A stretch of DNA of 64,000 nt from Ophiobolus disseminans (lineage: Eukaryota; Ascomycota; Dothideomycetes; Pleosporales; Phaeosphaeriaceae): contig MU006216.1 in the NCBI GenBank assembly GCA_010093685.1, positions 1,625,065-1,689,064 of the forward strand. The letters are read 5' to 3'. Positions 10,947 to 21,738 of this stretch are shown here, piece after piece. A model generated the notes under the pieces. It was not told the origin of the DNA. It saw only the letters and a list, made by a program, of their open reading frames with translations, and did no database searches. The first letter of the stretch is position 1; each line of letters starts with the position of its first letter. Position numbers and translations under genes: made by a program.

Positions 10947-13764
10947 ATGTTTGTCTTCAAGCGCGGTAAGTCTACATACACACCCTTGTCTGCATTGATG
11001 CCGTACTGACAGCCGCACCAGATGGACGCAAGGAACGCGTGCAGTTCGACAAGATCACAGCCCGCGTGTCGAGGCTATGTTACGGCCTCGACCCGGACCA
11101 TGTCGACCCTGCCGCCATTACCATGAAGGTCATCTCGGGTGTCTACCACGGCGTGACCACCATCCAGCTCGATGACTTGGTATGCCGCCCAGACGCGTCC
11201 CACCTCCCTCCAGATGCTAACAGCAGCAGGCCGCCGAGACAGCCGCATACATGACCACCACACATCCCGACTACGCCATCCTCGCAGCGCGTATCGCCGT
11301 GTCCAACCTCCACAAACAGACCAAGAAGCAGTTCTCTGCCGTCGTTGCAGACCTGTACAGCTACGTCAACCCCAAGAACGGCAAGAGCCAGCCCATGATC
11401 TCAGACTCCGTCTACAAGATCGTCCAGGAACACGCCGAGGAGCTCAACTCTGCCATTGTCTATGACCGCGACTTCAACTACCAGTTCTTTGGCTTCAAGA
11501 CGCTCGAGCGCTCATATCTCCTCCGCATCAACGGCAAGGTTGCCGAGCGACCGCAGCACATGCTCATGCGCGTCGCCGTTGGCATCCACGGTGAAGACAT
11601 CGAGAAGGCCGTCGAGACATACGACTACATGTCGCAGAAGTACTTTACCCACGCTTCACCCACACTGTTCAATGCTGGAACACCAAACCCCCAGATGTCA
11701 TCCTGCTTCCTCATCGACATGAAGGAAGACAGCATCGACGGCATCTACGACACGCTCAAGACGTGTGCCTTGATCTCCAAGACCGCTGGCGGCATTGGGC
11801 TCAATGTGCACCGCATCCGTGCCACCGGCTCGTACATTGGCGGCACCAACGGAACCTCGAACGGTCTCATTCCCATGCTCCGCGTCTTCAACAACACCGC
11901 CCGCTACGTTGACCAAGGTGGCAACAAGCGTCCTGGTGCCTTTGCCATATACATTGAGCCGTGGCACGCGGATGTCTTCGGCTGGCTGGATCTGCGCAAG
12001 AACCATGGCAAGGAGGAAGTGCGTGCTCGCGACCTCTTCTATGCCCTCTGGATCCCCGATCTGTTCATGAAGCGCGTCCAAGAGAACGGCGAGTGGACAC
12101 TCTTCTGCCCCAACGAAGCAGCCGGCCTTGCCGATGTCTACGGCGACGAGTTCGAGGAGCTTTACCACCGCTATGAGCGGGAGAACCGTGGTCGTGAGAC
12201 TGTGCGTGCTCAGAAGCTATGGTATGCCATTCTCGAGGCCCAGACTGAAACTGGTAACCCCTTCATGCTTTACAAGGATGCTTGCAATAGGAAGAGCAAC
12301 CAGAAGAACCTCGGCACTATCCGCAACTCCAATCTCTGCACAGAGATCGTCGAGTACACGGCGCCAGACGAGGTCGCTGTTTGCAACTTGGCTTCTCTAG
12401 CCTTGCCCTCCTTCGTCGACTATAAGCGTGGCGAGTTTGACTTCCAGAAGCTCCACGAAGTTACCCAAGTCGTCACTCGCAACCTCAACAAGGTCATTGA
12501 GGTCAATCATTACCCAGTCGAGGAGGCGCGCCGCAGCAACTTCCGCCATAGGCCTATTGGTCTCGGTGTACAAGGTCTTGCTGATGCCTTCCTTGCACTA
12601 CGTTTGCCCTTTGAGTCGCCCGAAGCCAAGAAGCTCAACATCCAGATCTTCGAGACCATCTACCATGCCGCCCTCACCTCATCCTGCGATATCGCAAAGG
12701 AGCTAGGGCCATATGCTACGTATGAAGGTTCGCCTGTCTCACAGGGTCAGCTCCAGTATGACATGTGGAATGTCACTCCCACAGATCTCTGGGACTGGGC
12801 TTCACTCAAGAGCAAAATCGCACAGTATGGTGTTCGCAACTCCCTTCTTGTCGCGCCTATGCCCACTGCTTCCACCTCACAAATTCTTGGAAACAATGAG
12901 TGCTTCGAGCCGTACACGTCCAACATCTACTCTCGCCGTGTTCTTGCTGGTGAGTTCCAGGTTGTCAACCCTTGGCTTCTCAAGGACCTTGTCGACATGG
13001 GACTGTGGTCTGAGAACATGAAGAACCGCATCATCGCCGATGGTGGCTCTATCCAGCGGATCCCCAACATCCCTGACGAGACCAAGGTCTTGTACAAGAC
13101 TGTCTGGGAAATCTCACAGCGTACCATCATTCAGATGGCTGCTGACCGTGGTGCTTTCATTGATCAGTCTCAATCCCTGAACATCCACATGAAGGAGCCA
13201 ACCATGGGCAAGATCACTTCTATGCATTTTGCTGGCTGGAAGCTTGGCCTGAAGACTGGCATGTACTATCTCCGTACCATGGCCGCTTCTGCGCCCATCC
13301 AGTTTACTGTCGACCAGGAAGCTCTCCAAGTCACGGATACCAATGTCGCACGAGCTCTGCCCAAGACACGACGTCAGCCTGGCTTCCAGAACGGTACCAC
13401 TTCACCCACACCGTCTCCTGCACCTCGCCCAATGTACGCAACCAAGGCCCCCAACGGAGCTGTGGACTCTAATGGAGTTCCCACACCCATTGCTACTCCC
13501 CCTCCAGCCTCAGAACTGAAGAGCGGGCCTACTCAGAACGCTCTTGCCGGCAAGCCGTTCAAGGCTGACGTGGAAGAGGGTGACAGCCCCAGAGTCCTGG
13601 CATCCGACCCTCTCAGCAAGCCTGATGAGGATGCTTTGACGAAGATCAAGCAAGAGGAGGATGCCGAGGACGACACCAAAGGGCGCGATGGTGACATTTA
13701 CGCTGACGCCGCGCTTGCCTGCTCGATAGAGAACCCGGAGTCATGCATCATGTGCAGTGGTTAG
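10947..13764 (+). CDS. RNR1: Ribonucleoside-diphosphate reductase large subunit (class Ia)
   Basis: Three exons, 10947..10965, 11022..11179 and 11230..13764, give 903 residues. The first exon is 19 nt and ends inside the Asp codon of M-F-V-F-K-R-D-G-R-K. Residues 1 to about 92 form the ATP-cone (allosteric activity site). The active-site residues line up with the yeast enzyme: C218 (S-S-C-F-L-I), N427, the radical Cys C429 and E431 (N-L-C-T-E-I), and C444. The C-terminal shuttle pair is C898/C901 in C-I-M-C-S-G. The enzyme reduces NDPs to dNDPs together with the small subunit. Between the catalytic core and the CxxC tail lies an extended Pro/Ser/Thr-rich then acidic linker of roughly 110 residues. 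The upstream MCB/SCB boxes suggest S-phase control. Confidence 0.97.
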
Positions 13765-14308
13765 AACTGTAGACGTAGTGACGTTAGACGTTGGTGAGAC
13801 GAGCAATCGTCTTGTATTCTTCCCTTTGACCTGTGTAGATTGGGATCCCGGCGTTAAGGGTGGTAATGTTAGGTTCACGAGGAGGGACGATCTGACGATT
13901 TGGATATGGATACTGTTACTTGGGTAGGTCTTAATGCGTGTAGCAATCTTACGTGTCGCACATAACACTTCTTTCGTGCACTATCAGTACTTGTTCTGAA
14001 AGTCATTTGTGCATCGTTACCGGTCCGTCCGCCGCGGCACAATTCCGAGGTTGAATCCGAACCCCACATGGATGCGCCCTACAATGTACATATATCCTAA
14101 CCAACGACAAATCCAACAACTACAAGTCTGCAAACCCATCCAGCAACCAATTTCAAATCAAGCCCAATACTAAATTTCTCCACTCATCCATCACAATAAC
14201 CGACACCAAAACCACTAACGGCGCTACTATTATCCACAGCTTCAACCAAGCTCCACGAAAGGCCCCACCCTATAAAAGGTCCACCTCGCGCCATCCCGCA
14301 CATCGCAC
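13765..14308. other. Intergenic, RNR1 3' flank and YCII gene promoter
   Basis: About 540 bp. The last part is rich in CCA/CAA runs and ends with a TATAAAAG box; no other gene seen. Confidence 0.5.
14271..14278 (+). promoter_or_regulatory. TATA box of the YCII-type gene
   Basis: TATAAAAG lies 31 bp before the first ATG (14309). At normal TATA-to-start spacing the transcript would begin almost at that ATG, which bears on which start codon is used. Confidence 0.6.
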
Positions 14309-14877
14309 ATGTTCACTCTGCGCCCGCTGCTCCGCACCTCTTGCACACTCGCACGCCCGACAACCTTCAAGAGCATTTCCGTGGATAACTTTCGGCGCAC
14401 AATGGCATCCACCACGTCTCCGCTGCCAGAATGGCTCGTCATCATCCCCGACTACGTCGGCGCGCTGGACAAGCGCCTCGCCGTGCGGCCCAAGCATATC
14501 GAGGGCTTGAAAGCTGATAGGGAGGATTTCTGGTTGTGGGGAGGTATGTAGCATTTCTATATCCATCTACATTCATTCACTACATTCATTCACTACATTC
14601 ATTCACTACATTCCCAATCCCTGGTTCCTATTCAGCCCCGAGTATTATAATTATATGTACTAATGCAACTATTTCAGGCGCAATGCTCGAAGAGCCCATC
14701 CAAGCGGGCGACGCCAATCCGCCCAAGATGAAGGGATCGGCGTGCTTGATTGGCGCGCAGACGAGGGAGGAGGTTGTGGAAAGGTTGAAGAGGGATGTTT
14801 ATGTTGAGGGCGGGGTGTGGGATATGGAGAAGGTGCAGATTATTCCGTTCAAGAGTGCGTTGAGGAAGGCGCTTTGA
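14309..14877 (+). CDS. YCII-related domain protein, possibly dual-targeted
   Basis: Two exons, 14309..14543 and 14678..14877, give 144 residues. The 134-nt intron has a TACTAAT branch site (14658-14664) and holds a 13-bp tandem repeat. The body from about residue 38 (E-W-L-V-I-I-P-D-Y) through W-L-W-G-G-A-M-L-E-E-P to A-L-R-K-A-L fits the YCII/dimeric alpha-beta barrel family, small proteins of mostly unknown catalytic role. Residues 1-31 are rich in Arg, Ser, Thr and Leu without acidic residues until Asp26, like a mitochondrial presequence. A second in-frame ATG (14402, codon 32) has a better context (CACAATGGC) and would give a 113-residue cytosolic form. Confidence 0.85.
14569..14613. repeat. 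13-bp tandem repeat in an intron
   Basis: Three perfect copies of ACATTCATTCACT at 14569-14581, 14582-14594 and 14595-14607, plus a partial ACATTC. It lies inside the YCII gene intron, so copy number could vary without changing the protein. Confidence 0.92.
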
Positions 14878-15411
14878 GATGGAGATTGGGGATTGAGGAG
14901 AGGGGGGATGGGATAAGGTGGGTTGTTGTGGATGCTGCTTGGGTGGATTGTATATATCAACTGGAATTGGTTGTGTCCTGTCATCATACGGCTGTTTGTT
15001 GTGACTAACTGATGCACGCCGGAGAAGCCTTAGGCCGGGCACCTAACAGCAGCGCCTTCTAGGTCTCCAAGAGTTTCTGAAGGGATACACCAGTTTTCAG
15101 AATCTTGTGTACCGAAGACACCGAGAGAAGACAGACAGGCCTCCGTGATGGGAGACAAAGGTGGTAGTGCTCTTGCCGCCAGCAAAACACCTTCTGGCGA
15201 ACGCTGCGACCTTATCGCCGTGCGGTTCATCGGGCGGAGATATCCATGCCTCTGTTGAATACCACAAAAGAACCCTTGGGATGTTCGAGTCCATCTTCTT
15301 CAATGCCAACGGCGCAGTCAGCCGTAGAGTCGGTGGTCAATTGAATCAGCGAGACACTCTGCCATGCGTGCCGTCTTTAAGCTAAATCGACAAGCTGCGA
15401 TCAAAGCATCA
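14878..15411. other. Intergenic, convergent 3' ends
   Basis: About 530 bp between the convergent YCII and deacetylase genes. No gene, RNA or repeat supported. Confidence 0.5.
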
Positions 15412-16209
15412 TCAAGTACCCAACTCCTTCCTCCGCGCCTCCAACAACTCCGTCACAGTCTCAACCCTATACCCCCTCCTCTTCAACTCAGGCAACACCT
15501 TCCTCAGCATCGGCACCGTCCAGCTCCTCCGATCATGGCATACAACAATAGCTCCCGGCCTGACCATGCTCAAAACATGCCGCGCATTAACACCCGCATA
15601 CGCTATTTGCGGATCATGCGGATACACGCTGCCCAGCACCATCTGATACCCCATGCTCCTAACCTGCTCGCGCATCCTTGCACTGAAGAACCCGGAGCCG
15701 GGCCTAAAGTACCGATTCTGTGGTCGCGGGATACCGAGAGATGCATGTGTAGCATTAATCATTCCCTCGACTTCCACGAGCTCCTCAGCGAGTTGCTGCG
15801 GCGCAAGCTCTCGACTGGGTTCGTCGTGCATAGCGTGGTTCCCGAGTTCATTCCCACCTCGAACCACATGATCCAGCACATCCTGCCGTCCAGCAACCTG
15901 CGCACCAATAACGAAGAACGTGGCCCTCGCCCCATACTCTGCCAATACGTCTACGATTTCCTGCGTGAATGCACTCGGTGCATCGTCAATCGTTAACGCA
16001 ATGACTTTCTCTGTCAGCGGCACGTGCCACAGCACGTCCGGCCAGCGGGCCTGGAAGTACCGGATGAGCAAATTCGGCGGCTTGTATATGATGTAGAAAG
16101 GTGTGACGAGGGCCAGGATAGTGAATAGGATGGCGATCATGGTGAGGGTCCGGCTGCGTCGCGTGCGCCGGCGGAAGGTGGGTGGGAACAGGAATATGCG
16201 GCGGAACAT
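15412..16209 (-). CDS. Membrane-anchored NodB/CE4-type polysaccharide deacetylase
   Basis: Single exon, 265 residues. An Arg-rich N-terminus (residues 12-20) precedes one transmembrane segment (about 22-41), giving a type II anchor with the enzyme domain in the lumen or outside. The NodB fold shows T-I-D-D-A-P (Asp75 as likely base, Asp76 as metal ligand), T-F-F-V-I-G, a second motif G-N-H-A-M-H-D (His125), R-Y-F-R-P-G-S-G (167-173) and a late V-C-H-D carrying the final His. Enzymes of this class remove N-acetyl groups from chitin-like polymers. Motif 2 differs from the usual H-S/T-x-x-H form, so metal binding may be altered or the substrate unusual. The ATG at 16209 starts a complete frame. 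Confidence 0.88.
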   Translation of the reverse strand: MFRRIFLFPPTFRRRTRRSRTLTMIAILFTILALVTPFYIIYKPPNLLIRYFQARWPDVLWHVPLTEKVIALTIDDAPSAFTQEIVDVLAEYGARATFFVIGAQVAGRQDVLDHVVRGGNELGNHAMHDEPSRELAPQQLAEELVEVEGMINATHASLGIPRPQNRYFRPGSGFFSARMREQVRSMGYQMVLGSVYPHDPQIAYAGVNARHVLSMVRPGAIVVCHDRRSWTVPMLRKVLPELKRRGYRVETVTELLEARRKELGT

Positions 16210-16860
16210 GGCCTGGCTTGGAGGAGTGGGGGCATGTTATCGTGGGGACTGGGTGCTTTTGATTTGGGGTCTGGTGGGAAATGGTCCTGGGTGCAGATGC
16301 TGGAAGTGATTAGGTGATTATGTGATGCAGGTGTGCAGGGATGATGGCTAGTGCTGCACGTGCAAGCGCGAATCAGCCAATTTTCTTCGTTTGGGAGTCG
16401 AGCTCTTCTTCTCTCTTCACTTTGCTATATAGCAGCGTTACGCGCTATGTCTCACTGCTAACACGAGCTGAGTGTCACTATTTTCACTCCTTTTAGCTTC
16501 TCAAATGAAGCTCAAACATCATGTTCTTGTTTCTGAGAAATGATGGCGATGCGAGCATCTCGCGAACTCTTGAAACGCATCGCAATCCGCTTTTCCAGGC
16601 ATGAGATTGCGAACCAAAGTAGATCAGGAACCAATTTGTCACGCTTGCACGAATTCACCACCTTCGTTAGCAAGCCCTCTAGTAAAGTTCCGAGAAAAAG
16701 TTCCGAGCGTTAATTGACCTGGCAGCCCACGATAACTGGCTTCCCAGGTCTCATTGCGTTCACACATGACGTTGCGTCAGTTTGTCTAAAGCTTCTGCGG
16801 TTGCATTGGGTATCTGATGGAAGCTACAAAGCGTCGCGCGGTCTAGGTGCGCGTCTTCAT
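16210..16860. other. Intergenic between deacetylase and Ser-rich gene
   Basis: About 650 bp. The 5' flank of the deacetylase is at the left; the right is the 3' flank of the Ser-rich gene. Nothing else recognised. Confidence 0.5.
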
Positions 16861-18075
16861 TCAAGAGGCATTCCTGGCCTTCGTCTTTTCATTGTGCTCG
16901 GCTGCCGTTTGGCTTCCCGAAGTCTCCTCTTCGTCCTCGTCGCTTGCCTCTCTCGCCCAGTCTGAACTGCGCCGGCTCAGCTTTCCGGCCGGGTTGGGTG
17001 GCTCCCTCGGGCTTGCGAGCGGGCTGGTCGGTGTGGCCCTGATGCTGCCAATGCTATCTGTGCGGCCGTGGCCCAACAGTCCGCTTCTAATGCTGAGACC
17101 ATCCGCATTCTGCTTATTCGCATAGTAGCTGTTGCGCTCGCTGCTAAGCACTGGAGCCGTGACGCCTGACGCCGAATACACACTTGCGCGCTCTGCGTTG
17201 GCAAAGGTACCGACGTTACCCGGCCTTGTCGAGGGCGAGTATATGGCATCTGGGTTCCCAGACAGCACGCTGAGCGGCAGCGACTCGCGGCTTCCGCCAT
17301 AATGCGATGACGGGGCAAGTGCTCGGACCGAGGCGTTGGTGTCGAGCGAGTTGCGGCGGCGGCGCTTCGAAGACGAGGCAAGCGTCAGGATGGATGCGTT
17401 GTCGGTGAGGATGTTGTTCGCCGTCGCGCCCTGGTACGAGTTCGGCTGCTGTGTGGGGGCGAGGTGCGGCGGGATGGCGGAGGGCGGGGGCGACACGGTC
17501 GGGAACTGGTGCGAGAAGTGCACGGGGGTTGCGGTGGGGGCAGGCGCGTGGTTCTGGGCGCCTCCGAGCACGTTCGAGGGCGCGCTTGACTGTATTGTGG
17601 TCAAGGTGGTGGTGAGCGAGTGCTCCGAGCCATTGGGCGACGAGAAGGTGCTGCCGCCGCCCATCAGGTGGCTGTTGCCCGTGTCCGCCTGTGAGCGCGC
17701 CGAGCGCACCGTCTCGGGGACGGTCGCGACCGTGGGCGCCGTGGACCTGTTGCTCTTGGCGAGGGCGCGCTGCTGCTCCGAGGCGCCGTCTTCGACTGAT
17801 GTGAAGCTCTCCTTGGAGCGCTGCGTGGCGGGCGTCGAGAAGGAGAGGTGGCCCGGCTCGTTGGTGTTGGCGTAGCCTGACTCGGGGTAGGGGTTGTTCT
17901 TTGCGGCCGCCTTCTTCGTCTTGGGCTGTGATGCGCCGCTGCTCTTCTTGCCGGAGCCGCTCGGTGACTCGGACGACGAGGGCTTGAGGTTCGCGAGGCG
18001 CTTCATCCAGCCCGCAAAGGGCCGTTTGCGCGCATGTCGGTCTTCAGAGGTAGGCATTAGTGTTTGCTTGAGCAT
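16861..18075 (-). CDS. Ser-rich low-complexity protein of unknown function
   Basis: Single exon, 404 residues. I do not recognise a domain. The N-terminus (residues 11-45) is basic, and the body is rich in Ser, Thr, Pro and Ala and is probably disordered. The middle stretch D-N-A-S-I-L-T-L-A-S-S-S-K-R-R-R-R-N-S-L, then A-S-V-R-A-L-A-P-S-S and S-R-E-S-L-P-L-S-V-L-S-G, looks less random than the rest and may be a conserved linear motif with a basic nuclear-targeting patch. R-R-x-S sites and S-P pairs suggest phosphorylation. The acidic C-terminus ends D-E-D-E-E-E-T-S-G-S. The gene is divergent from MLH3 across about 590 bp. Confidence 0.72.
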   Translation of the reverse strand: MLKQTLMPTSEDRHARKRPFAGWMKRLANLKPSSSESPSGSGKKSSGASQPKTKKAAAKNNPYPESGYANTNEPGHLSFSTPATQRSKESFTSVEDGASEQQRALAKSNRSTAPTVATVPETVRSARSQADTGNSHLMGGGSTFSSPNGSEHSLTTTLTTIQSSAPSNVLGGAQNHAPAPTATPVHFSHQFPTVSPPPSAIPPHLAPTQQPNSYQGATANNILTDNASILTLASSSKRRRRNSLDTNASVRALAPSSHYGGSRESLPLSVLSGNPDAIYSPSTRPGNVGTFANAERASVYSASGVTAPVLSSERNSYYANKQNADGLSIRSGLLGHGRTDSIGSIRATPTSPLASPREPPNPAGKLSRRSSDWAREASDEDEEETSGSQTAAEHNEKTKARNAS

Positions 18076-18664
18076 GGTGCGGTCCGGGGGAGGGAGTATA
18101 TTGCGCGTGTGCAGCGCAGGGAGGCTGTGCAGGAGGGATCCAAGACATACCCTGGGGCCTCGCCGCAGCTTCGGCCGTGGCCATCTTCTAGCGCCAACAA
18201 CGGCCGTGGGCGCGTGGATGAGGGCGCGGAGGCGGACACGCTGTGCCTCCAGGATGTTCCACGTGGTGCCTGGGCGATCGGGGCGGAAGCGAGCTGGTGC
18301 TGCGTCGCGGTAGTCGAGCGCGCCTAAGTCGTGTGTCTTGTGTGATGTAAGGGTATCTGCGTGCGTCGTCTATGAATGGGCTGTTTCACCGTCACAGGTC
18401 GTGTCTGATGTTTGGTGCAGGTCGAAAGGACATGGGCTGGGCCTCAGGGCGTCCTTTGTGGCCTGCAGCTGCATATCTCCGGCTGGACCCTTGTTTCCCC
18501 GGGTGAGCTGCGGCCCGCAGCGTGCTTGCAGCCACTCCACTGTTCTGGTGGGCTGCTCTTTCCATTGACTCCACAGACTCCTTTCTGAGCTGCACTGCTC
18601 TAAACATGACCCAGCACGCTGTACCGGCAGTTGAGAGCGTGCACAGAACCACTCAAACTACGTC
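18076..18664. other. Divergent promoter region, Ser-rich gene / MLH3
   Basis: About 590 GC-rich bp serving both 5' ends. I looked for ACGCGT boxes and saw none. Open frames here are short and unconvincing. Confidence 0.5.
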
Positions 18665-21600
18665 ATGAGCCAGGTGCGCCATGATGGCAAATCAACAACC
18701 ATCTCAACTCCCACAGGACGGCGCATTCTACCCCTGCCAGAGGGGGTTGCCGCCCAGATCAAGTCTTCGACAGCCGTCGTATCGCTCACTGGCGTAGTGC
18801 TGGAGCTGCTCAAGAACTCGCTGGACGCTGGAGCCGCCAAAGTCGAAGCCACCGTCGACTTTGCTCGAGGCGCGTGCACTGTCGAGGACGACGGCCAAGG
18901 TGTCGCACCATTCGAGTTCAGAGAAGACGGAGGTCTGGCGAAGCTGTACTGTATGTAGCCGCAGTCACGCCTCTGAGACCAAGCCTGACAGGCACAGGCA
19001 CCTCCAAACAAGACGCCCGCGACGCTCTACTTGGCTGCAACGGCACCTTCCTCGCCTCGCTCTCCGCCGTGTCCCTCCTCTCCATCACGTCGCGCCATCA
19101 CGAGCACCGCACGCACAACTCCGTCACATTCCACCACGCCCAGACAATCGAGAGGCAGCTACCCGCATCCTCTCATCATGAGATACACAGCAAACACGGC
19201 ACTCGTGTGACGGTCCGCAACCTATTCGGCAACCTGCCAGTACGCGTCAAGCAGCGGTCGAGAGTCCTGGAGCAAAAGGCTGAGGGTGACCGGCTGTGGG
19301 AAGCGTTGAAGACAAATGTCGCAGGCTTGTTGCTCAGTTGGGCTGGCTCAGTAACTGTGAGAGTGCGAGATGGCGACAATCGCATCATTTTCAACTTCAG
19401 CACCGTAGAGTCGAAGCAGACATCCAAATACAACACGTCTGATGTCTGTAAACCACGGTCTGCACATCTCACTTCAATGCTCAACATTCTGACCCAAGCC
19501 AACTACATCACGATCGACGACTGGCCGTCGTGGGTCCCGGCATCGGCCTCGACACCCGCACTTTCTATCAAAGGTGCGATATCGCTTGAACCAGCGCCGA
19601 CCAGACGTATTCAATTCATCTCGCTCGGTGTCCGGCCGTTGTCAGCCGAGTTCAAACACAACGAGCTTTACGACCATGTGAACCATCTCTTTGCACTTTC
19701 CAGCTTTGGCGCGATTGAAGAAACTGTTGACGCAGATGACCTCGAAAAATCGCGCCATCAGTCAGACAAGCGATTCAAGAGTAGCGGCTACACGAATCGA
19801 CAATTAAAAACACAAAAAGGAGTGGACAGGTACCCCATGTTCCATCTCCGTATTTCGCTACACGGAAATCTCAAGTCCAGTGTTTCTGAGGATAGATTTA
19901 TCGATGAGGAGACGAATGTGCAAGTGGTTGTGGAGGTCCTGAGCGCCATGATGGTGCAATGGCTATCCGTTCATCACTTCCGACCAATTAAGCCTCGTCA
20001 GAAACGCAAACTGAGTCCAGCATCAACCACTTCACCCAATAAGTCAACTGAGACTAGCCCTTCATCAAACTCTGATGCACAGTCCGAGATTCCGATACGC
20101 GATACCGCACTATCAATTGTGAGAACATCCACGCCTAGCACTGCGAGCGTGACTACAAGAAAGAAGAAGCACATCAGCGCTACGGTATCTGGAGCTTCTA
20201 CGGAACAACTCCGACATCGAGCATTCGCAGAATGGTCGCGAATCAGAAGCGGAAAGGCCGACTTCTTCACAGCCGGTACTGGTTGTCCCAAAGTCGATAA
20301 GAAAATACATTCTGCTCCACTGCGAAACAGTGACATGGAACACGAATTTCGCGTCCATTCTGGGCCGACAAGCACCACAGGGTTCATGTTACAGCCCGTA
20401 GCCCAGGGAGCCTTAAACGTACAGATGCCTCCACATGTTGGACACGAGCAAGTATCTGAACCGGGGATGGAGAACAGCAGCGTCGAAGAGGATGACACCG
20501 TCATCTGGACAGACCCTTTGACGAAGAAAGTGCACCTCCTGAATGCTCGCACTGGCTGCCTAATGCCGAACGTACGTGACAGGCCCGGCACGGCGGCGGT
20601 ACTATCACTGCCTGGCAAGTCGAGCAAGGCAGCGAGCAAGTCTTTGCGGCTCCCACCGAAGACAGCAACTGCAGAGAATACGCCTTGGCTTGACGATATT
20701 TTGAAAATATGGAACAATCCGGTCTTCGAGTCCAGTGAGAAGCGCATCGAACAGGTGTCCATGCAAAAGGATAGTCCAGATCAGCAGGTTTCCCGGCATG
20801 CACAACACCAACGTTCTCGGGTTGACCTGGACAAGGCATTTAGTGGTTCGCTCTCTATTGGCTCTACTCGATTATCGAAAGATGCGTTTTTAAGTGCCGA
20901 GGTCATTGCGCAAGTGGACAAGAAATTCATCCTCATCAAAGTCATGCATCCTATCGATCCGAGTCTCACTAAGGCTGCTTCGGCTGCATTGCTGGTCTTG
21001 GTTGACCAACACGCAGCTGACGAGCGTATTCGAGTGGAAGCTCTGTTCCAGGAACTTTGTACGCACATTTCTCCACACAAAACAAATCCACGGTACCAGT
21101 CTAGACTGGGTCATAGCGCTCTCGTTGCCTCTTCGCTCCTAAGCAAGTCGATACAATTCACTGTCTCCCAACAAGAGCGGATGCACTTCGTCGCACATGC
21201 TGAAAGGTTCGCACGGTGGGGCATTCTGTTCGACATTCTGACACCAACCACAACTTCAGAAAGACTGAATGCTTCAACAAAGAAACAACATCTTGTCTCC
21301 GTGACCGCCCTACCGCCTAGTATTTCCGAGCGATGCAAATCCGATGCCGCACTCTTAATATCCTTCTTGCGATCCACAGTCTGGAAATACGCCAGTGATC
21401 CACATCGGACTCTGCAGGCATCATTCTCGCCGGACGAGACGTCACCAGAATGGGTCCGACGATTAGCAACATGTCCACAAGGGCTTATCGATATGATAAA
21501 CTCTCGGGCATGCCGTTCAGCGATCATGTTCAACGATGAGCTTCGTCACGATCAATGCAAGGAGCTCGTGCAAGAACTGGGGAGGTGTGTGTTTCCCTTC

Positions 21601-21738
21601 ATGTGCGCACATGGCCGACCCAGCATGGTGCCGCTTGTAGACACAAGTAAGATGAGCAATGATGAACAGGCCTTCCAGTCTGATGAATATGTGCCAAATC
21701 CAGGTTTTGCACGGGCATGGAAGCAATGGAAGCGTTAA
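18665..21738 (+). CDS. MLH3: DNA mismatch repair protein MLH3 (MutL homologue)
   Basis: Two exons, 18665..18950 and 18998..21738, with a 47-nt intron, give 1008 residues. The N-terminal GHKL ATPase has L-E-L-L-K-N-S-L-D-A-G-A (Asn in motif I), V-E-D-D-G-Q-G-V (motif II) and G-T-R-V-T-V-R-N-L-F-G-N-L-P-V-R (motif III). A long variable linker covers roughly residues 370-650. The C-terminal endonuclease domain shows D-Q-H-A-A-D-E-R-I-R-V-E (765-776), A-C-R-S-A (Cys934) and C-A-H-G-R-P (Cys965, His967). These are the metal-binding set of Mlh3/Pms1-type nucleases, so nicking activity is probably intact. With MLH1 it acts in mismatch repair and meiotic crossover resolution. The spliced join G-L-A-K-L-Y-C-T-S-K supports the intron. 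Confidence 0.95.
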
